A stretch of 64,000 nt of DNA. It comes from Parvibaculum sp. GTDB lineage: Bacteria; Pseudomonadota; Alphaproteobacteria; Parvibaculales; Parvibaculaceae. The notes under the pieces were generated by a model. It was not told where the DNA came from. It made no database searches and saw only the letters and a list, made by a program, of their open reading frames with translations. The position numbers and the translations under genes were made by a program. Location: NCBI GenBank assembly GCA_002694985.1, contig NZNS01000009.1, positions 124,001 to 188,000 of the forward strand. The letters run 5' to 3'. Position 1 is the stretch's first letter. Every line of letters starts with the position of its first letter. Below, piece after piece: positions 50,052 through 59,906 of this stretch.

Positions 50052-50141
50052 TCTCGTCTCCAGACATCGCCGGGGCATGACCCGGTCTCAACTCACACCG
50101 CCCCGCTTGCAGATAACTGCCTGCAGGCAAAGAACCCCGGC

Positions 50142-50960
50142 CTATTGCTGGGCGGCACCCGCATCGACCCTGAGCCGGACTTCCATCGTTTCGTCGCCGC
50201 CGCCGCGCCGGAGCCCGCGAACGGGCGCAGCCTCCAGATAATCGAGGCCACAGGCGACGCGGACATGAGCGTCCGTCGGGCAGACCCGGTTGGCAACATC
50301 GAATCCAACCCAGCCAAGTCCCTCAATATAGGCTTCAGCCCATGCGTGGCTAGCCTCATATTCGGTGTCCACATCGTCCCAGAGATAGCCGCTGACATAG
50401 CGCGCGGGCAGCCCTCCGGCACGCGCCGCCGAACAGAAGACATGGGTGTGATCCTGACAGACCCCATAGCCGTGGGAGAGCGCCTCCGCTGCCGTGGTCG
50501 CGGCATGGGTCTCCCCGATCCGGTAATCGACCGCATCGCGGACGGCATCCATCAGCCGGTGGGCAAAATCGAGCGGCGCGCCATCGGAACGCGCCTTCGC
50601 CCCGGCGGCAAGAGCCCGGATCGCCTCGTCTGGCATCGTGAGGTCCGTCTGACGGAGAAAGAAAGCAGGCGGAAAGGGCTCGGAGGTGCCGCTCACGACC
50701 CCGCCCCTGTCCCTTGTCTCGACCTCGCCTTCGATGGTCAGTGTGATGTCGCCATGCGGGTGGTCGATATAGAGCGTCTGGAGAGTGTTCTCATAGGCAT
50801 CGCGGCCGGTCGTTACCCTCGATTGGGGACGAACGGAAAGGCGCCATGACAGCACCTGCTGCGTATCGCTGTCCTGCGGCTGGGCACGCAGAATCTGCAT
50901 CGAGTAATTGGCCGACGCCGCATAGCGATAGATCGTTTCCTGGCGAATCCGGATAAGCAT
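50142..50960 (-). CDS. Transglutaminase-like cysteine protease-fold protein of the Anbu operon
   Basis: 272 residues. An N-terminal beta region (MLIRIRQETIYRYA, SWRLSVRPQS) precedes the transglutaminase core with Cys in GYGVCQDHTHVF, His in ASHAWAEAY and Asp in GWVGFDVANR. It matches the transglutaminase-like proteins that accompany alpha-E and circularly permuted ATP-grasp proteins. The chemistry may be amide hydrolysis or formation on a small peptide. It begins eight bases after the alpha-E gene. Confidence 0.9.
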   Translation of the reverse strand: MLIRIRQETIYRYAASANYSMQILRAQPQDSDTQQVLSWRLSVRPQSRVTTGRDAYENTLQTLYIDHPHGDITLTIEGEVETRDRGGVVSGTSEPFPPAFFLRQTDLTMPDEAIRALAAGAKARSDGAPLDFAHRLMDAVRDAVDYRIGETHAATTAAEALSHGYGVCQDHTHVFCSAARAGGLPARYVSGYLWDDVDTEYEASHAWAEAYIEGLGWVGFDVANRVCPTDAHVRVACGLDYLEAAPVRGLRRGGGDETMEVRLRVDAGAAQQ

Positions 50961-50968
50961 GCCGCATA

Positions 50969-51916
50969 CTACCCCAAAAGATAGCTGCGGCTGATTTCAA
51001 GGCCGAGCCGGTCATTCGTCTCGATATGCTCGCTCAGGAATTCGTGCAGACCCTGGCGGAAAACATCCTCGACCTTGCCGAAGCGAAGCCTCGAATACAT
51101 CTGCCCGGCGATCCGGTGGCATTCATGCCGCTGGCCATATTCCTCGCCGAGCCTGTCGAGACAATCCTTGATCTCGGCAGCACAGCTGATGAGCGAACGC
51201 GGCATCTCCTCACGCATGACGATGAACTCAGCGATGAGCCAGGGCTTGAGGCCTTCGCGATAGACCGCATGGTAACTGCGATAGCCGGAAACCGCGCGCA
51301 GGATCGACGCCCATTGATAATAGTCGATACCGCCGCCGACCTCGGCATGTTCGGGCAGCAGAACGTGATACTTCACATCCATGATGCGCGCCGTGTTGTC
51401 GCTGCGTTCGATGAAGGTGCCGAGCCGCGTGAAATAATAGCTGTCGCGGCGGAGCATGGTCGCGACCGTGCCGCCCGTGAAGAGAAGCGAGCAATCCTTC
51501 ACCCAGTCGAGAAAGCGGTGCAGCCCGCTGCCGCGCACGCGCGTCTCGTTCCAGCGCGGCAGTTCGAGCCAGGCCGAGTTGAGGCATTCCCATTGTTCGG
51601 TGGTGAGCGCTGTGCGCACGGCACGCGCATTGCGCCGCGCCGTCTCGATGCAGCTGCGGATGCTGGACGGGTTCTCGGGATCGAAGGCGAGATAGGAGAT
51701 GACGTTCTCCGGCGTCGCCTCGTCATATTTTTCGTAGAAGCCTTCTTCCGAGCCCGACACGATGACGGTGGAGTGCCACTCATTGCCCTCCGTATCGGTG
51801 CTTGAGGGCATGAGCGAAAGACGGTCCGTCACACGCAAGGTACGTGCAAGGTTCTCCGCGCGCTCCATATAGCGGGCGATCCAGTAGAGATTGTCGGCTG
51901 TGCGCGCGAGCATCAT
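50969..51916 (-). CDS. Alpha-E domain-containing protein
   Basis: 315 residues, mostly helical. It begins with the family signature MMLARTADNLYWIARYMERAENLARTLR (shown here in two halves: ARTADNLYWIARYMERAEN and LARTLRVTDRL) and carries RRDSYYFTRLGTFIERSDN and ILRAVSGYRSYHAVYREG. Function is unknown; the domain is always found with transglutaminase and circularly permuted ATP-grasp proteins. It sits six bases after the ATP-grasp gene. Confidence 0.9.
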   Translation of the reverse strand: MMLARTADNLYWIARYMERAENLARTLRVTDRLSLMPSSTDTEGNEWHSTVIVSGSEEGFYEKYDEATPENVISYLAFDPENPSSIRSCIETARRNARAVRTALTTEQWECLNSAWLELPRWNETRVRGSGLHRFLDWVKDCSLLFTGGTVATMLRRDSYYFTRLGTFIERSDNTARIMDVKYHVLLPEHAEVGGGIDYYQWASILRAVSGYRSYHAVYREGLKPWLIAEFIVMREEMPRSLISCAAEIKDCLDRLGEEYGQRHECHRIAGQMYSRLRFGKVEDVFRQGLHEFLSEHIETNDRLGLEISRSYLLG

Positions 51917-51922
51917 GGGCGA

Positions 51923-53341
51923 TCAGTCCTTCAACACCCAGGTGTCCTTCGTGCCGCCACCCTGGCTCGAATTGACGACCAATGACCCTTCGCGCATGGC
52001 AACGCGCGTGAGACCACCCGGAACGACCTTGATTTTCTTGCCCGAAAGAATGAACGGCCGCAGGTCCACATGACGCGGCGCGACACCCTCATTGACGAAG
52101 GTGGGACAGGTGGAAAGCGCAAGGGTTGGCTGCGCGATATATTTTTCCGGCGCGGCCTTCACCCGCGCGGCGAAGTCCTCGACCTCCTGCTTCGTCGCCT
52201 TTGGGCCGACAAGCATGCCATAGCCGCCCGAGCCGTGAACTTCCTTCACGACAAGCTCGGCCATATGTTCGATCACGTAAGCCGCATCGTCCTTCTCACT
52301 GCACCGCCATGTCGGCACGTTCTTCAATATCGGCTGCTCGCCGAGATAGAACTCCACCATCTTCGGCACATAAGTGTAGATCGCCTTGTCGTCGGCGATG
52401 CCCGCCCCCACAGCATTTGTGAGGTTCAGGTTTCCCGCGCGATAGGCATTCATGAGCCCGGCGACACCGAGGATCGAGTCCGGCCGGAAGGTCAGCGGAT
52501 CGAGGAACTCGTCATCGACCCGGCGATAGATGACATCCACACGCTTGGGGCCCTGCGTCGTGCGCATATAGACGATGTCGTCCATCACATAGAGGTCGGG
52601 CCCTTCCACAAGCTCTACGCCCATCTGGTCGGCGAGGAAGGAGTGTTCGTAATAGGCGCTGTTATGGATGCCGGGCGTGAGCACCGCGACCGTCGGCTCG
52701 CCCTGACAATTGCGCGGCGCCACGGAAATGAGCGTGCGCATCAGTTCGTCGCAATAATGATCGACCGGCGCAACATTGTAGCGCGAGAAAAGATCGGGGA
52801 AGAGCCGCATGGTGAGCTCGCGGTTCTCCAGCATGTAGGAAACACCGGACGGTGTGCGGCAATTATCTTCGAGAACATAGAACTCGTCCGCGCCGACACG
52901 CACCATGTCGATGCCCGCAATATGCGTATAGACGTTCTCGGGCACCGAAACGCCCTGCATCTGGTAGCGATAGGTTTCGTTGAGCAAGACCTGATCGCGC
53001 GGGATAACGCCAGCCCGCAGGATTTCCTGTGCGCCGTATATATCCGCGATGAAAGCATTGAGCGCCCTTACCCGCTGGACAAGGCCTTCCGAAACGAAGC
53101 GCCATTCCGCTGCTTCGATAATGCGGGGGATGATGTCGAAGGGAATGATGCGTTCGGGGTCGCCGCCCTCGCCGTAAACGGCAAAGGTAATCCCGATACG
53201 GCGGAAGAAAGTCTCGGCTTCTTCATGCCGGAGCGTGAGGATGTCGACCGGCGTCTCTTCCAGCCATTCCTGCAGCTTGCGATAGGCCTGGCGTACCTCG
53301 CTGCCGGGTCCGCCCATTTCGTCAAAGATGGCCTGCGCCAT
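51923..53341 (-). CDS. Circularly permuted type 2 ATP-grasp protein
   Basis: 472 residues from the ATG preceded by AGGAGA; the longer upstream frame is unsupported. Features: PFDIIPRIIEAAEWRFVSEG, VLEDNCRTPSGVSYMLENR (ATP-grasp EDN region), AVLTPGIHNSAYYEHSFLA, TNAVGAGIADDKAIYTYVP, KEVHGSGGYGMLVGP, and the terminal SLVVNSSQGGGTKDTWVL. ATP-grasp enzymes ligate a carboxylate to an amine; with the transglutaminase-like protein this suggests synthesis and cleavage of a peptide-like product. First gene of the Anbu operon. Confidence 0.92.
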   Translation of the reverse strand: MAQAIFDEMGGPGSEVRQAYRKLQEWLEETPVDILTLRHEEAETFFRRIGITFAVYGEGGDPERIIPFDIIPRIIEAAEWRFVSEGLVQRVRALNAFIADIYGAQEILRAGVIPRDQVLLNETYRYQMQGVSVPENVYTHIAGIDMVRVGADEFYVLEDNCRTPSGVSYMLENRELTMRLFPDLFSRYNVAPVDHYCDELMRTLISVAPRNCQGEPTVAVLTPGIHNSAYYEHSFLADQMGVELVEGPDLYVMDDIVYMRTTQGPKRVDVIYRRVDDEFLDPLTFRPDSILGVAGLMNAYRAGNLNLTNAVGAGIADDKAIYTYVPKMVEFYLGEQPILKNVPTWRCSEKDDAAYVIEHMAELVVKEVHGSGGYGMLVGPKATKQEVEDFAARVKAAPEKYIAQPTLALSTCPTFVNEGVAPRHVDLRPFILSGKKIKVVPGGLTRVAMREGSLVVNSSQGGGTKDTWVLKD

Positions 53342-53525
53342 CGAATCTCCTGCCTTTGTGGCGATTGTTGCGCCTTCCGAACCTACTAGGAGAGCAAAAG
53401 CGATGCCATGCCCGCTTGCCCCTGATTTGCGCGGGTTCCACAAGAAAGCTCATGGAACACTGACGATTTTCTGAGCGCCGAAGGGAAAGAACGCTGTCAA
53501 AAGAGGCAACGCGCGAAGGGGCTGT

Positions 53526-54821
53526 CTAGTTCCCGCGCAGGCGCTCAAGCAGTTCATGAGTCGGATAGCCATCCGCAGGAAGACCGATACTCGCCTGATA
53601 GGCGCGCACCGCCTTGCGCGTGTTGTAGCCGATGATGCCATCGACACCGCCGGTATCGTGGCCCTTGTCCGTGAGAAGCTGCTGCAACTCGTGGCGCTCC
53701 TGCCGCCCGAGCGGACGGTCGCCGCGCGGCCAGCTTGCCTCGATCTCGCCCCGGCCCTTGAAACGCTCCGCAAGCAGATGCACCGCCAGCGAATAGGAGG
53801 TGGAGGCGTTATAGGCAAGCACGGTGCGGAAATTCTTCATGACGATGAAAGCCGGTCCCCGATAGCCCGACGGCAGAAAGAGGGAGGCATCGTTCTTCAT
53901 CTCGCCGCCGGGGAAGGGGCGTCCATCCATGCGGGCCACGCCCGCCTTCGCCCATTCCGCCACCGGCTTGCGAACCGACATGTCGGCCTGCGAATAATCG
54001 AAATCCTTTGGCAGCTTCACCTCATGGCCCCAGACGGCGCCCGTCTGCCAGCCCGACTGGCTGAGATAATGCGCGGCGGAGGCGAGCGCATCCGCATGGG
54101 AGTTCCAGATATCGCGGCGTCCATCGCCATCGAAATCGACGGCATGCGCATTATAGGTCGTGGGGATGAACTGCGTCTGGCCCATCGCGCCGGCCCATGA
54201 CCCTGTCATACCCTCCGGCGCGATGTCGCCGTGCTGAATGATCTGAAGCGCGGCGATGAGCTGTGTACGGCCATATTCCGTGCGCCGCCCCTCGAAACCG
54301 AGGGTGGCGAGCGAACGGACCACGCTCATGGAGCCCTGAAACGAACCGAAATTGGATTCGAGCCCCCAGATCGCGACCAGCACATGACGATCGACGCCAT
54401 AACGCGCCTCGATCCGGTCGAGCAGCGCCTTGTTCTCGGCGAGAAGCGCGCGGCCCTTGGCAACCCGCGTATCCGACAGGGCACCTTCGAGATATTCCCA
54501 TACGGGCTTCGTGAATTCCGGCTGTGCCTCGTTCGCCTCGATCACCTTGCGGTCGATCTTCATGCCCGCGAGCGAGCGGTCGAAGGTCTGGCCGCTGATC
54601 CCAGCCTTCATGGCATCCGCGCGGAAGGCGGTCAGCCAGTCGGCAAAGGCCGCATTTTCGACAACCGGAGAGGCAAGCGGCAAACGGGGCTCCCCCGAGG
54701 GCGCATTGGCGGCCGCGGCGCAGCCCGTCAGGCTCAACGCCAGCAGCGCAATGGTACGCATAGAGAAATGCGCGCTGCGGCGGCTGGAAACCACGCTGGA
54801 AATCAGGCTGAAAAAATGCAT
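53526..54821 (-). CDS. mltB: Lytic murein transglycosylase (MltB-like lipoprotein) with peptidoglycan-binding domain
   Basis: 431 residues from the ATG preceded by GGGGGG; ATG 54761 is the main alternative. A lipobox LTGC places Cys34 as the lipidated residue. The catalytic domain (about 50-350) has the Glu in AIWGLESNFGSFQG and the MltB landmarks GSWAGAMGQTQFIPTTYN and VDFDGDGRRDIWNS. A C-terminal PG_binding_1 domain (QLLTDKGHDTGGVDGIIG, RKAVRAYQASIGLPADGY) follows. It cleaves peptidoglycan to 1,6-anhydro products at the outer membrane. Confidence 0.93.
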   Translation of the reverse strand: MHFFSLISSVVSSRRSAHFSMRTIALLALSLTGCAAAANAPSGEPRLPLASPVVENAAFADWLTAFRADAMKAGISGQTFDRSLAGMKIDRKVIEANEAQPEFTKPVWEYLEGALSDTRVAKGRALLAENKALLDRIEARYGVDRHVLVAIWGLESNFGSFQGSMSVVRSLATLGFEGRRTEYGRTQLIAALQIIQHGDIAPEGMTGSWAGAMGQTQFIPTTYNAHAVDFDGDGRRDIWNSHADALASAAHYLSQSGWQTGAVWGHEVKLPKDFDYSQADMSVRKPVAEWAKAGVARMDGRPFPGGEMKNDASLFLPSGYRGPAFIVMKNFRTVLAYNASTSYSLAVHLLAERFKGRGEIEASWPRGDRPLGRQERHELQQLLTDKGHDTGGVDGIIGYNTRKAVRAYQASIGLPADGYPTHELLERLRGN

Positions 54822-54901
54822 CGGACGCCCCCCGGCTGAACTCATGGTCGGGACGCTATCACGCCCGTGTTTTCCGCACCTAGCCCTGCCCGTTTGCAAG
54901 G

Positions 54902-55231
54902 TTAATCTTCCGTGCGCAGAACGGCCACACCACCTGCTTCGAGCCGTGCGCCGCCAGGAACCACGGAAATAACGGGGAATTGCGGCGAGATGTCGGCAGA
55001 AACCGCCCCGTAGTTGAAAACGAAGCGAAAGGCGCCCCGCCGGCGGGTGCGCAGCCCTGCTGGCAGGTCAAACCCCGCAAGTCCGGCATCGCCCGCGAGG
55101 CGCGCGACGATCCGCTGAAGTAACGCCTCGTCGGGCGAGCCTGCAAGGTAATGCGCCCTGCCCTTGCGGGTAAAGGCGGGCTGCCCGTATTTCACTGAGG
55201 AGAGCCAGAAGTCCCGGTTTTGCCATGCCAA
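54902..55231 (-). pseudogene. C-terminal remnant of a GH42-family beta-galactosidase
   Basis: The frame encodes GQPAFTRKGRAHYLAGSPDEAL, seen as AFTRKGRAHYLAGSPDEAL, then DLPAGLRTRRRGAFRFVFNYG and a terminal GGVAVLR. This is the pattern of the C-terminal beta domain of GH42 beta-galactosidases (about 650 residues in full). Only about 100 residues remain, the sole start is TTG, an in-frame stop lies three codons upstream of it, and the TIM barrel is absent. It is a truncated gene. Confidence 0.65.
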
Positions 55232-55293
55232 AATCCGTTACGCCGTTATAGGATCCCAAGTGATTCTGGGTGGTGACCTGGCGGGAGAGTTCG

Positions 55294-56991
55294 ATGGCTT
55301 CCAATGAAAATCTGAACGAGTTCACGCTGGCGAAAAGCTGGCGCTGGGTACCGCTCGTGGGTTGGACAGCCGCAGGCTTGCTCCTTTTCGCCTCATGGCT
55401 CTGGCCGGTTACGCGCGAGGCATGGGACGTTTTCGACGCATGGGTTTTCCATGCGATGAACGGCACCGTGGCATCGAGCGACATCTGGGCGACTATATGG
55501 GCGCTGACCGGCGGGCAGCGTTTCGACACATTCTCTACACTGATGATTTTCGCAATCTACCTCTACCATATCGGGTCCGGCGATTTCGCGCGCTTCCGGC
55601 ATGGTCTCGCCTTTGGACTGATGACGGCGGTACTGCTTCTCGTCATCGTCGCTCTCCAGTATCAGATCATCGCCTTTCCGCGACTGTCACCCTCGCGTGT
55701 TCTCGATGGCTTCCACTCGATCAAGGACATCATTCCCTGGTCGGCCGCGAAGGAAGGATCGGACAGAAGCTTCCCCGCCGGTCACGCCACGGTGACGATG
55801 ATCCTCGCCGTCCTGTGGTGGCGCGGCTTCAACTGGCGCTTCGGTCTTGTCGGCGTTGCGCTCGCTTTTTTCTTAGCCTTGCCGCCCATCGCCGCCGGAG
55901 CGCACTGGGCGAGCGATGCCGTAATCGGCGGCGGCGCGGTAACCTTCATCACCTTCGCCATTATCGTGGGCACGCCGCTCCCCTGGTACATCTATCGTGC
56001 CGCGCTGAAGCCGACGGACCGGGCACTCTCCTTCTGGGTACGCTTTGCCGACCGGTTGAGCCCCGAGGGCCACGACAATGTCAACCCGACACGGCAGGTG
56101 CTGCGCGGCATGTGCATCGGCGCCGCCGACCTCGTACCTGGTGTGAGCGGCGGCACGATGGCGCTTATTCTCGGCATCTACAAAAGACTGATCGGCGCCA
56201 TTGCCAGCTTCGACAAGGATCTGCTCGGCCTGCTCCGGCAACGGCAGGTGCTGGCGGCAGCGCGGCATGTGGACATGCTCTTTCTCGGCACCATCGGCGT
56301 CGGCGTTCTGCTTTCACTGATTATCTTCAGCCGCATCATTCCGCTTTCGATGATGGTGACGAACCTGCCCGAGATCACCTTCGGTTTCTTTTTCGGCTTG
56401 ATCGCCGCTTCCATCGTTGGCCTGCTGTCTCATGTCCACGCGAAGGGCGCAACGAGCATATTCTGGATCGGTCTTGGTGTCGTTTTCGGCCTTCTTGCCG
56501 CGATCCTCGTGCCGGTGCGCACGCCCGATGCGAGCTGGTTCATCTTTCTTTGCGGCATGATAGCGGCGGCGGCAATGCTGGTGCCCGGCGTTTCGGGCTC
56601 CTTCGTGCTGCTCATCCTCGGCAAATATACGGATGCCATCGAAGCTCTGGGCAAACTCGATTTTTCCTTTATCGCACCGCTTGCCGCAGGCGTCGTGACA
56701 GGCGCTCTGCTTTTCTCGCGAGCAATCTCCTGGCTGCTCGACCGCTTCTACCGCCAGACCCTGCTGACGGTGATCGGCATACTCGGCGGGTCGCTTCTGG
56801 CGGTATGGCCCTTCAAGCACCGACACTACGAGACAATCGGCGCGAAGGTGCAGCTCATCAAGGCAGACCCCTATCTTCCGGCGCATCTGGACATGACGGT
56901 TTTCTTCACGATTGCTGCGATAGGCGCGGGAATTTTTCTCTATCGTTTTCTCGACCGCCTCGCGCAACACACTGACGCGGAAGAGAACTGA
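55294..56991 (+). CDS. Fusion of PAP2 phosphatase and DUF368 (PopT-like undecaprenyl-phosphate translocase)
   Basis: 565 residues from the ATG preceded by GGGAGAG. Residues about 20-230 form a PAP2 membrane phosphatase with PAGH (161-164) and H204-WAS-D208; the usual Lys/Arg-Pro motif 1 and the Arg of motif 3 are not obvious. Residues about 265-560 form a complete DUF368 domain with its two inverted-repeat signatures, GAADLVPGVSGGTMALILG (276-294) and LVPGVSGSFVLLILG (429-443). DUF368/PopT proteins return undecaprenyl phosphate to the cytoplasmic leaflet; PAP2 enzymes make that lipid from its pyrophosphate. The fusion would join both recycling steps. It is monocistronic or leads to the MHYT kinase 60 bases on. 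Confidence 0.88.
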   Translation: MASNENLNEFTLAKSWRWVPLVGWTAAGLLLFASWLWPVTREAWDVFDAWVFHAMNGTVASSDIWATIWALTGGQRFDTFSTLMIFAIYLYHIGSGDFARFRHGLAFGLMTAVLLLVIVALQYQIIAFPRLSPSRVLDGFHSIKDIIPWSAAKEGSDRSFPAGHATVTMILAVLWWRGFNWRFGLVGVALAFFLALPPIAAGAHWASDAVIGGGAVTFITFAIIVGTPLPWYIYRAALKPTDRALSFWVRFADRLSPEGHDNVNPTRQVLRGMCIGAADLVPGVSGGTMALILGIYKRLIGAIASFDKDLLGLLRQRQVLAAARHVDMLFLGTIGVGVLLSLIIFSRIIPLSMMVTNLPEITFGFFFGLIAASIVGLLSHVHAKGATSIFWIGLGVVFGLLAAILVPVRTPDASWFIFLCGMIAAAAMLVPGVSGSFVLLILGKYTDAIEALGKLDFSFIAPLAAGVVTGALLFSRAISWLLDRFYRQTLLTVIGILGGSLLAVWPFKHRHYETIGAKVQLIKADPYLPAHLDMTVFFTIAAIGAGIFLYRFLDRLAQHTDAEEN

Positions 56992-57051
56992 AACGGAGAG
57001 TTCATTAATCGTTAAGCAAGGATTAAACGGCGTGTGCTTCACTCGAGAGCC

Positions 57052-58623
57052 ATGCTTACCGTTTATAATTGCATAACGCTTGAACACGATCTGCGGCTCG
57101 TCGCTCTGGCAGGCTTCATTTGCCTGTTCGCAAGCTTTTCTGCAATGAACCTGCTCGCACGCGCACGTGAGGGGGCGTCATGGCGGAGTACGCTCTGGAT
57201 TCCGGCAAGCGGCGCCGTTGCGGGTTGCGGTATCTGGGCAACGCATTTCATCGGCATACTCGCCTTCCGGCCGGGCGAAGACGTCACCTATGCGGCTGGC
57301 GCCACGGTTATTTCATTTTTCCTTTCCATCACTTTGTCCATTGCCGGGCTCTTTCTCGTCGCACGCGTAAAACCCGCCGGGATCGGCGGGGCCGTAGTCG
57401 GGCTTGCCATCGTTGCGATGCACTATGTCGGCATGTCGGCGCTGACAGTGCAGGAGCATCTGACATGGGACCGGGACTACGTTTTCGCGTCCGTCGTCAT
57501 GGGTATCGTCTTCTCGACCATGGCTTTTCAACTCAAAGCGGCTCTTGGCGGGGTCAGAGGCCGGATCGCGGGAACGGGCTTTCTTTCTCTCGCGATCTGT
57601 GCACTACACTTCACGGGCATGACGGCTGCAACAGTCACATTCGATCCTGCAATCGAGTTTACACGACCAACGGTTCAGCCTCTCGTTCTGTCTATCGCGA
57701 TTGCCACGATCACGGTTTTCATCGGTGCTTTCGGCTTTCTCGGAAGTGCGATTGACCGGCATCTCGCGAGCCGTTCCGCACAGGAAGCAAAACGTCTCCG
57801 CGCCCATGTAATGGAGCTTGAGGAGACAAAGCGGAAGCTCGAAGCGACTTCGGAAGACCTGATGGTCGCGCTGAAAAGCGTTGCCTCCGCGGATCAGGCG
57901 AAAGCACAGTTCCTGGCCACCATGAGCCATGAATTGCGCACACCACTCAATGCGATTCTCGGGTTTTCGGAGATCATGAAGTCTGAAACCTTCGGCCCCC
58001 TCGGCAACGAGCGATACCTCGAATATAGCGATGACATTTACAAGAGCGGGCAGCATCTGCTTTCACTCATCAACGATGTGCTCGATTTCACCCGTGCAGA
58101 CGCGGGCAAATTGCAGCTTCACGACGAGGAAGTCGATATCGAGGATGTCATATACAGCGCCATACGCATGCTGAAACAGCAGGCGGACACTCACGCTCTC
58201 AAACTTCACATCGACATCGCAGCCGACATGCCGGCGCTCCTGGCGGACCACAGACGCATCCGGCAGGTCTTGCTGAACCTGCTTTCAAACGCCGTGAAGT
58301 TCACCCCCGATGGCGGTGACATCCACATCTCTGCGGCAGTGGAGAACGGCACGGCCAAAATCCGCGTCCGCGATACCGGTATCGGTATCGCAAAGGAAGA
58401 TATTCCAGTGGCACTGGAACGTTTCGGGCAGATCGATTCCGACATCGCCCGAAAATACGAAGGTACGGGCCTCGGGCTACCGCTTTCGAAATGTCTGATG
58501 GAAGGTCATGGTGGCACATTGGAGATCGAGAGCGAGCCCGGACACGGCACCACCGTGACGCTCACCTTTCCACCGGAGCGGCTGCGCCCGCCCTCCGAAG
58601 GCGAGAACCGCTTCACGGCGTGA
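57052..58623 (+). CDS. MHYT-domain sensor histidine kinase
   Basis: 523 residues from the ATG at 57052; a GTG six codons upstream is possible. The N-terminal seven-helix MHYT sensor carries the three motifs near residues 63 (WATHFIGIL), 122 (AMHYVGMS) and 184 (ALHFTGMT), thought to bind copper and sense O2, CO or NO. A coiled coil leads to HisKA (TMSHELRTPLNAILGFSEIM, His near 292) and the ATPase (LLNLLSNAVKFTPDGGD, GTGLGLPLSKCL). No response regulator is adjacent. Confidence 0.92.
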   Translation: MLTVYNCITLEHDLRLVALAGFICLFASFSAMNLLARAREGASWRSTLWIPASGAVAGCGIWATHFIGILAFRPGEDVTYAAGATVISFFLSITLSIAGLFLVARVKPAGIGGAVVGLAIVAMHYVGMSALTVQEHLTWDRDYVFASVVMGIVFSTMAFQLKAALGGVRGRIAGTGFLSLAICALHFTGMTAATVTFDPAIEFTRPTVQPLVLSIAIATITVFIGAFGFLGSAIDRHLASRSAQEAKRLRAHVMELEETKRKLEATSEDLMVALKSVASADQAKAQFLATMSHELRTPLNAILGFSEIMKSETFGPLGNERYLEYSDDIYKSGQHLLSLINDVLDFTRADAGKLQLHDEEVDIEDVIYSAIRMLKQQADTHALKLHIDIAADMPALLADHRRIRQVLLNLLSNAVKFTPDGGDIHISAAVENGTAKIRVRDTGIGIAKEDIPVALERFGQIDSDIARKYEGTGLGLPLSKCLMEGHGGTLEIESEPGHGTTVTLTFPPERLRPPSEGENRFTA

Positions 58624-58630
58624 CCGCGCT

Positions 58631-58683
58631 CAGGCCGCAACGAGCCAGGCCGCAACGAGCCAGGCCGCAACGAGCCAGGCCGA
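58631..58683 (+). repeat. 15-base tandem repeat (three full copies plus a partial)
   Basis: CAGGCCGCAACGAGC at 58631-58645, 58646-58660 and 58661-58675, followed by CAGGCCGA. It starts just after the MHYT kinase stop codon. The rest of the 252-base gap to pseB shows no recognisable gene. Confidence 0.9.
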
Positions 58684-58827
58684 CGGATTGTCCGCCGAAG
58701 CCCGCGCCCGCAAGTCGTGCCCCGGCCGACGATATTCCCCCGGATCGAACAGATTTGCCCCCCTGACCGGCTTCTGGCGCGGCCGATCGAAAATCGGCGC
58801 TCGCCATCATGGTTAACGACCCATTAG

Positions 58828-59877
<1,050 letters not shown>

Positions 59878-59906
59878 CGCACGCCACTTCCGGGAAGTAA
59901 CGCATC

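Noticed and set aside
58631..58683. Possible CRISPR-like array.
   Set aside because: Repeats are contiguous without spacers and only 15 bases long; no cas gene is present.
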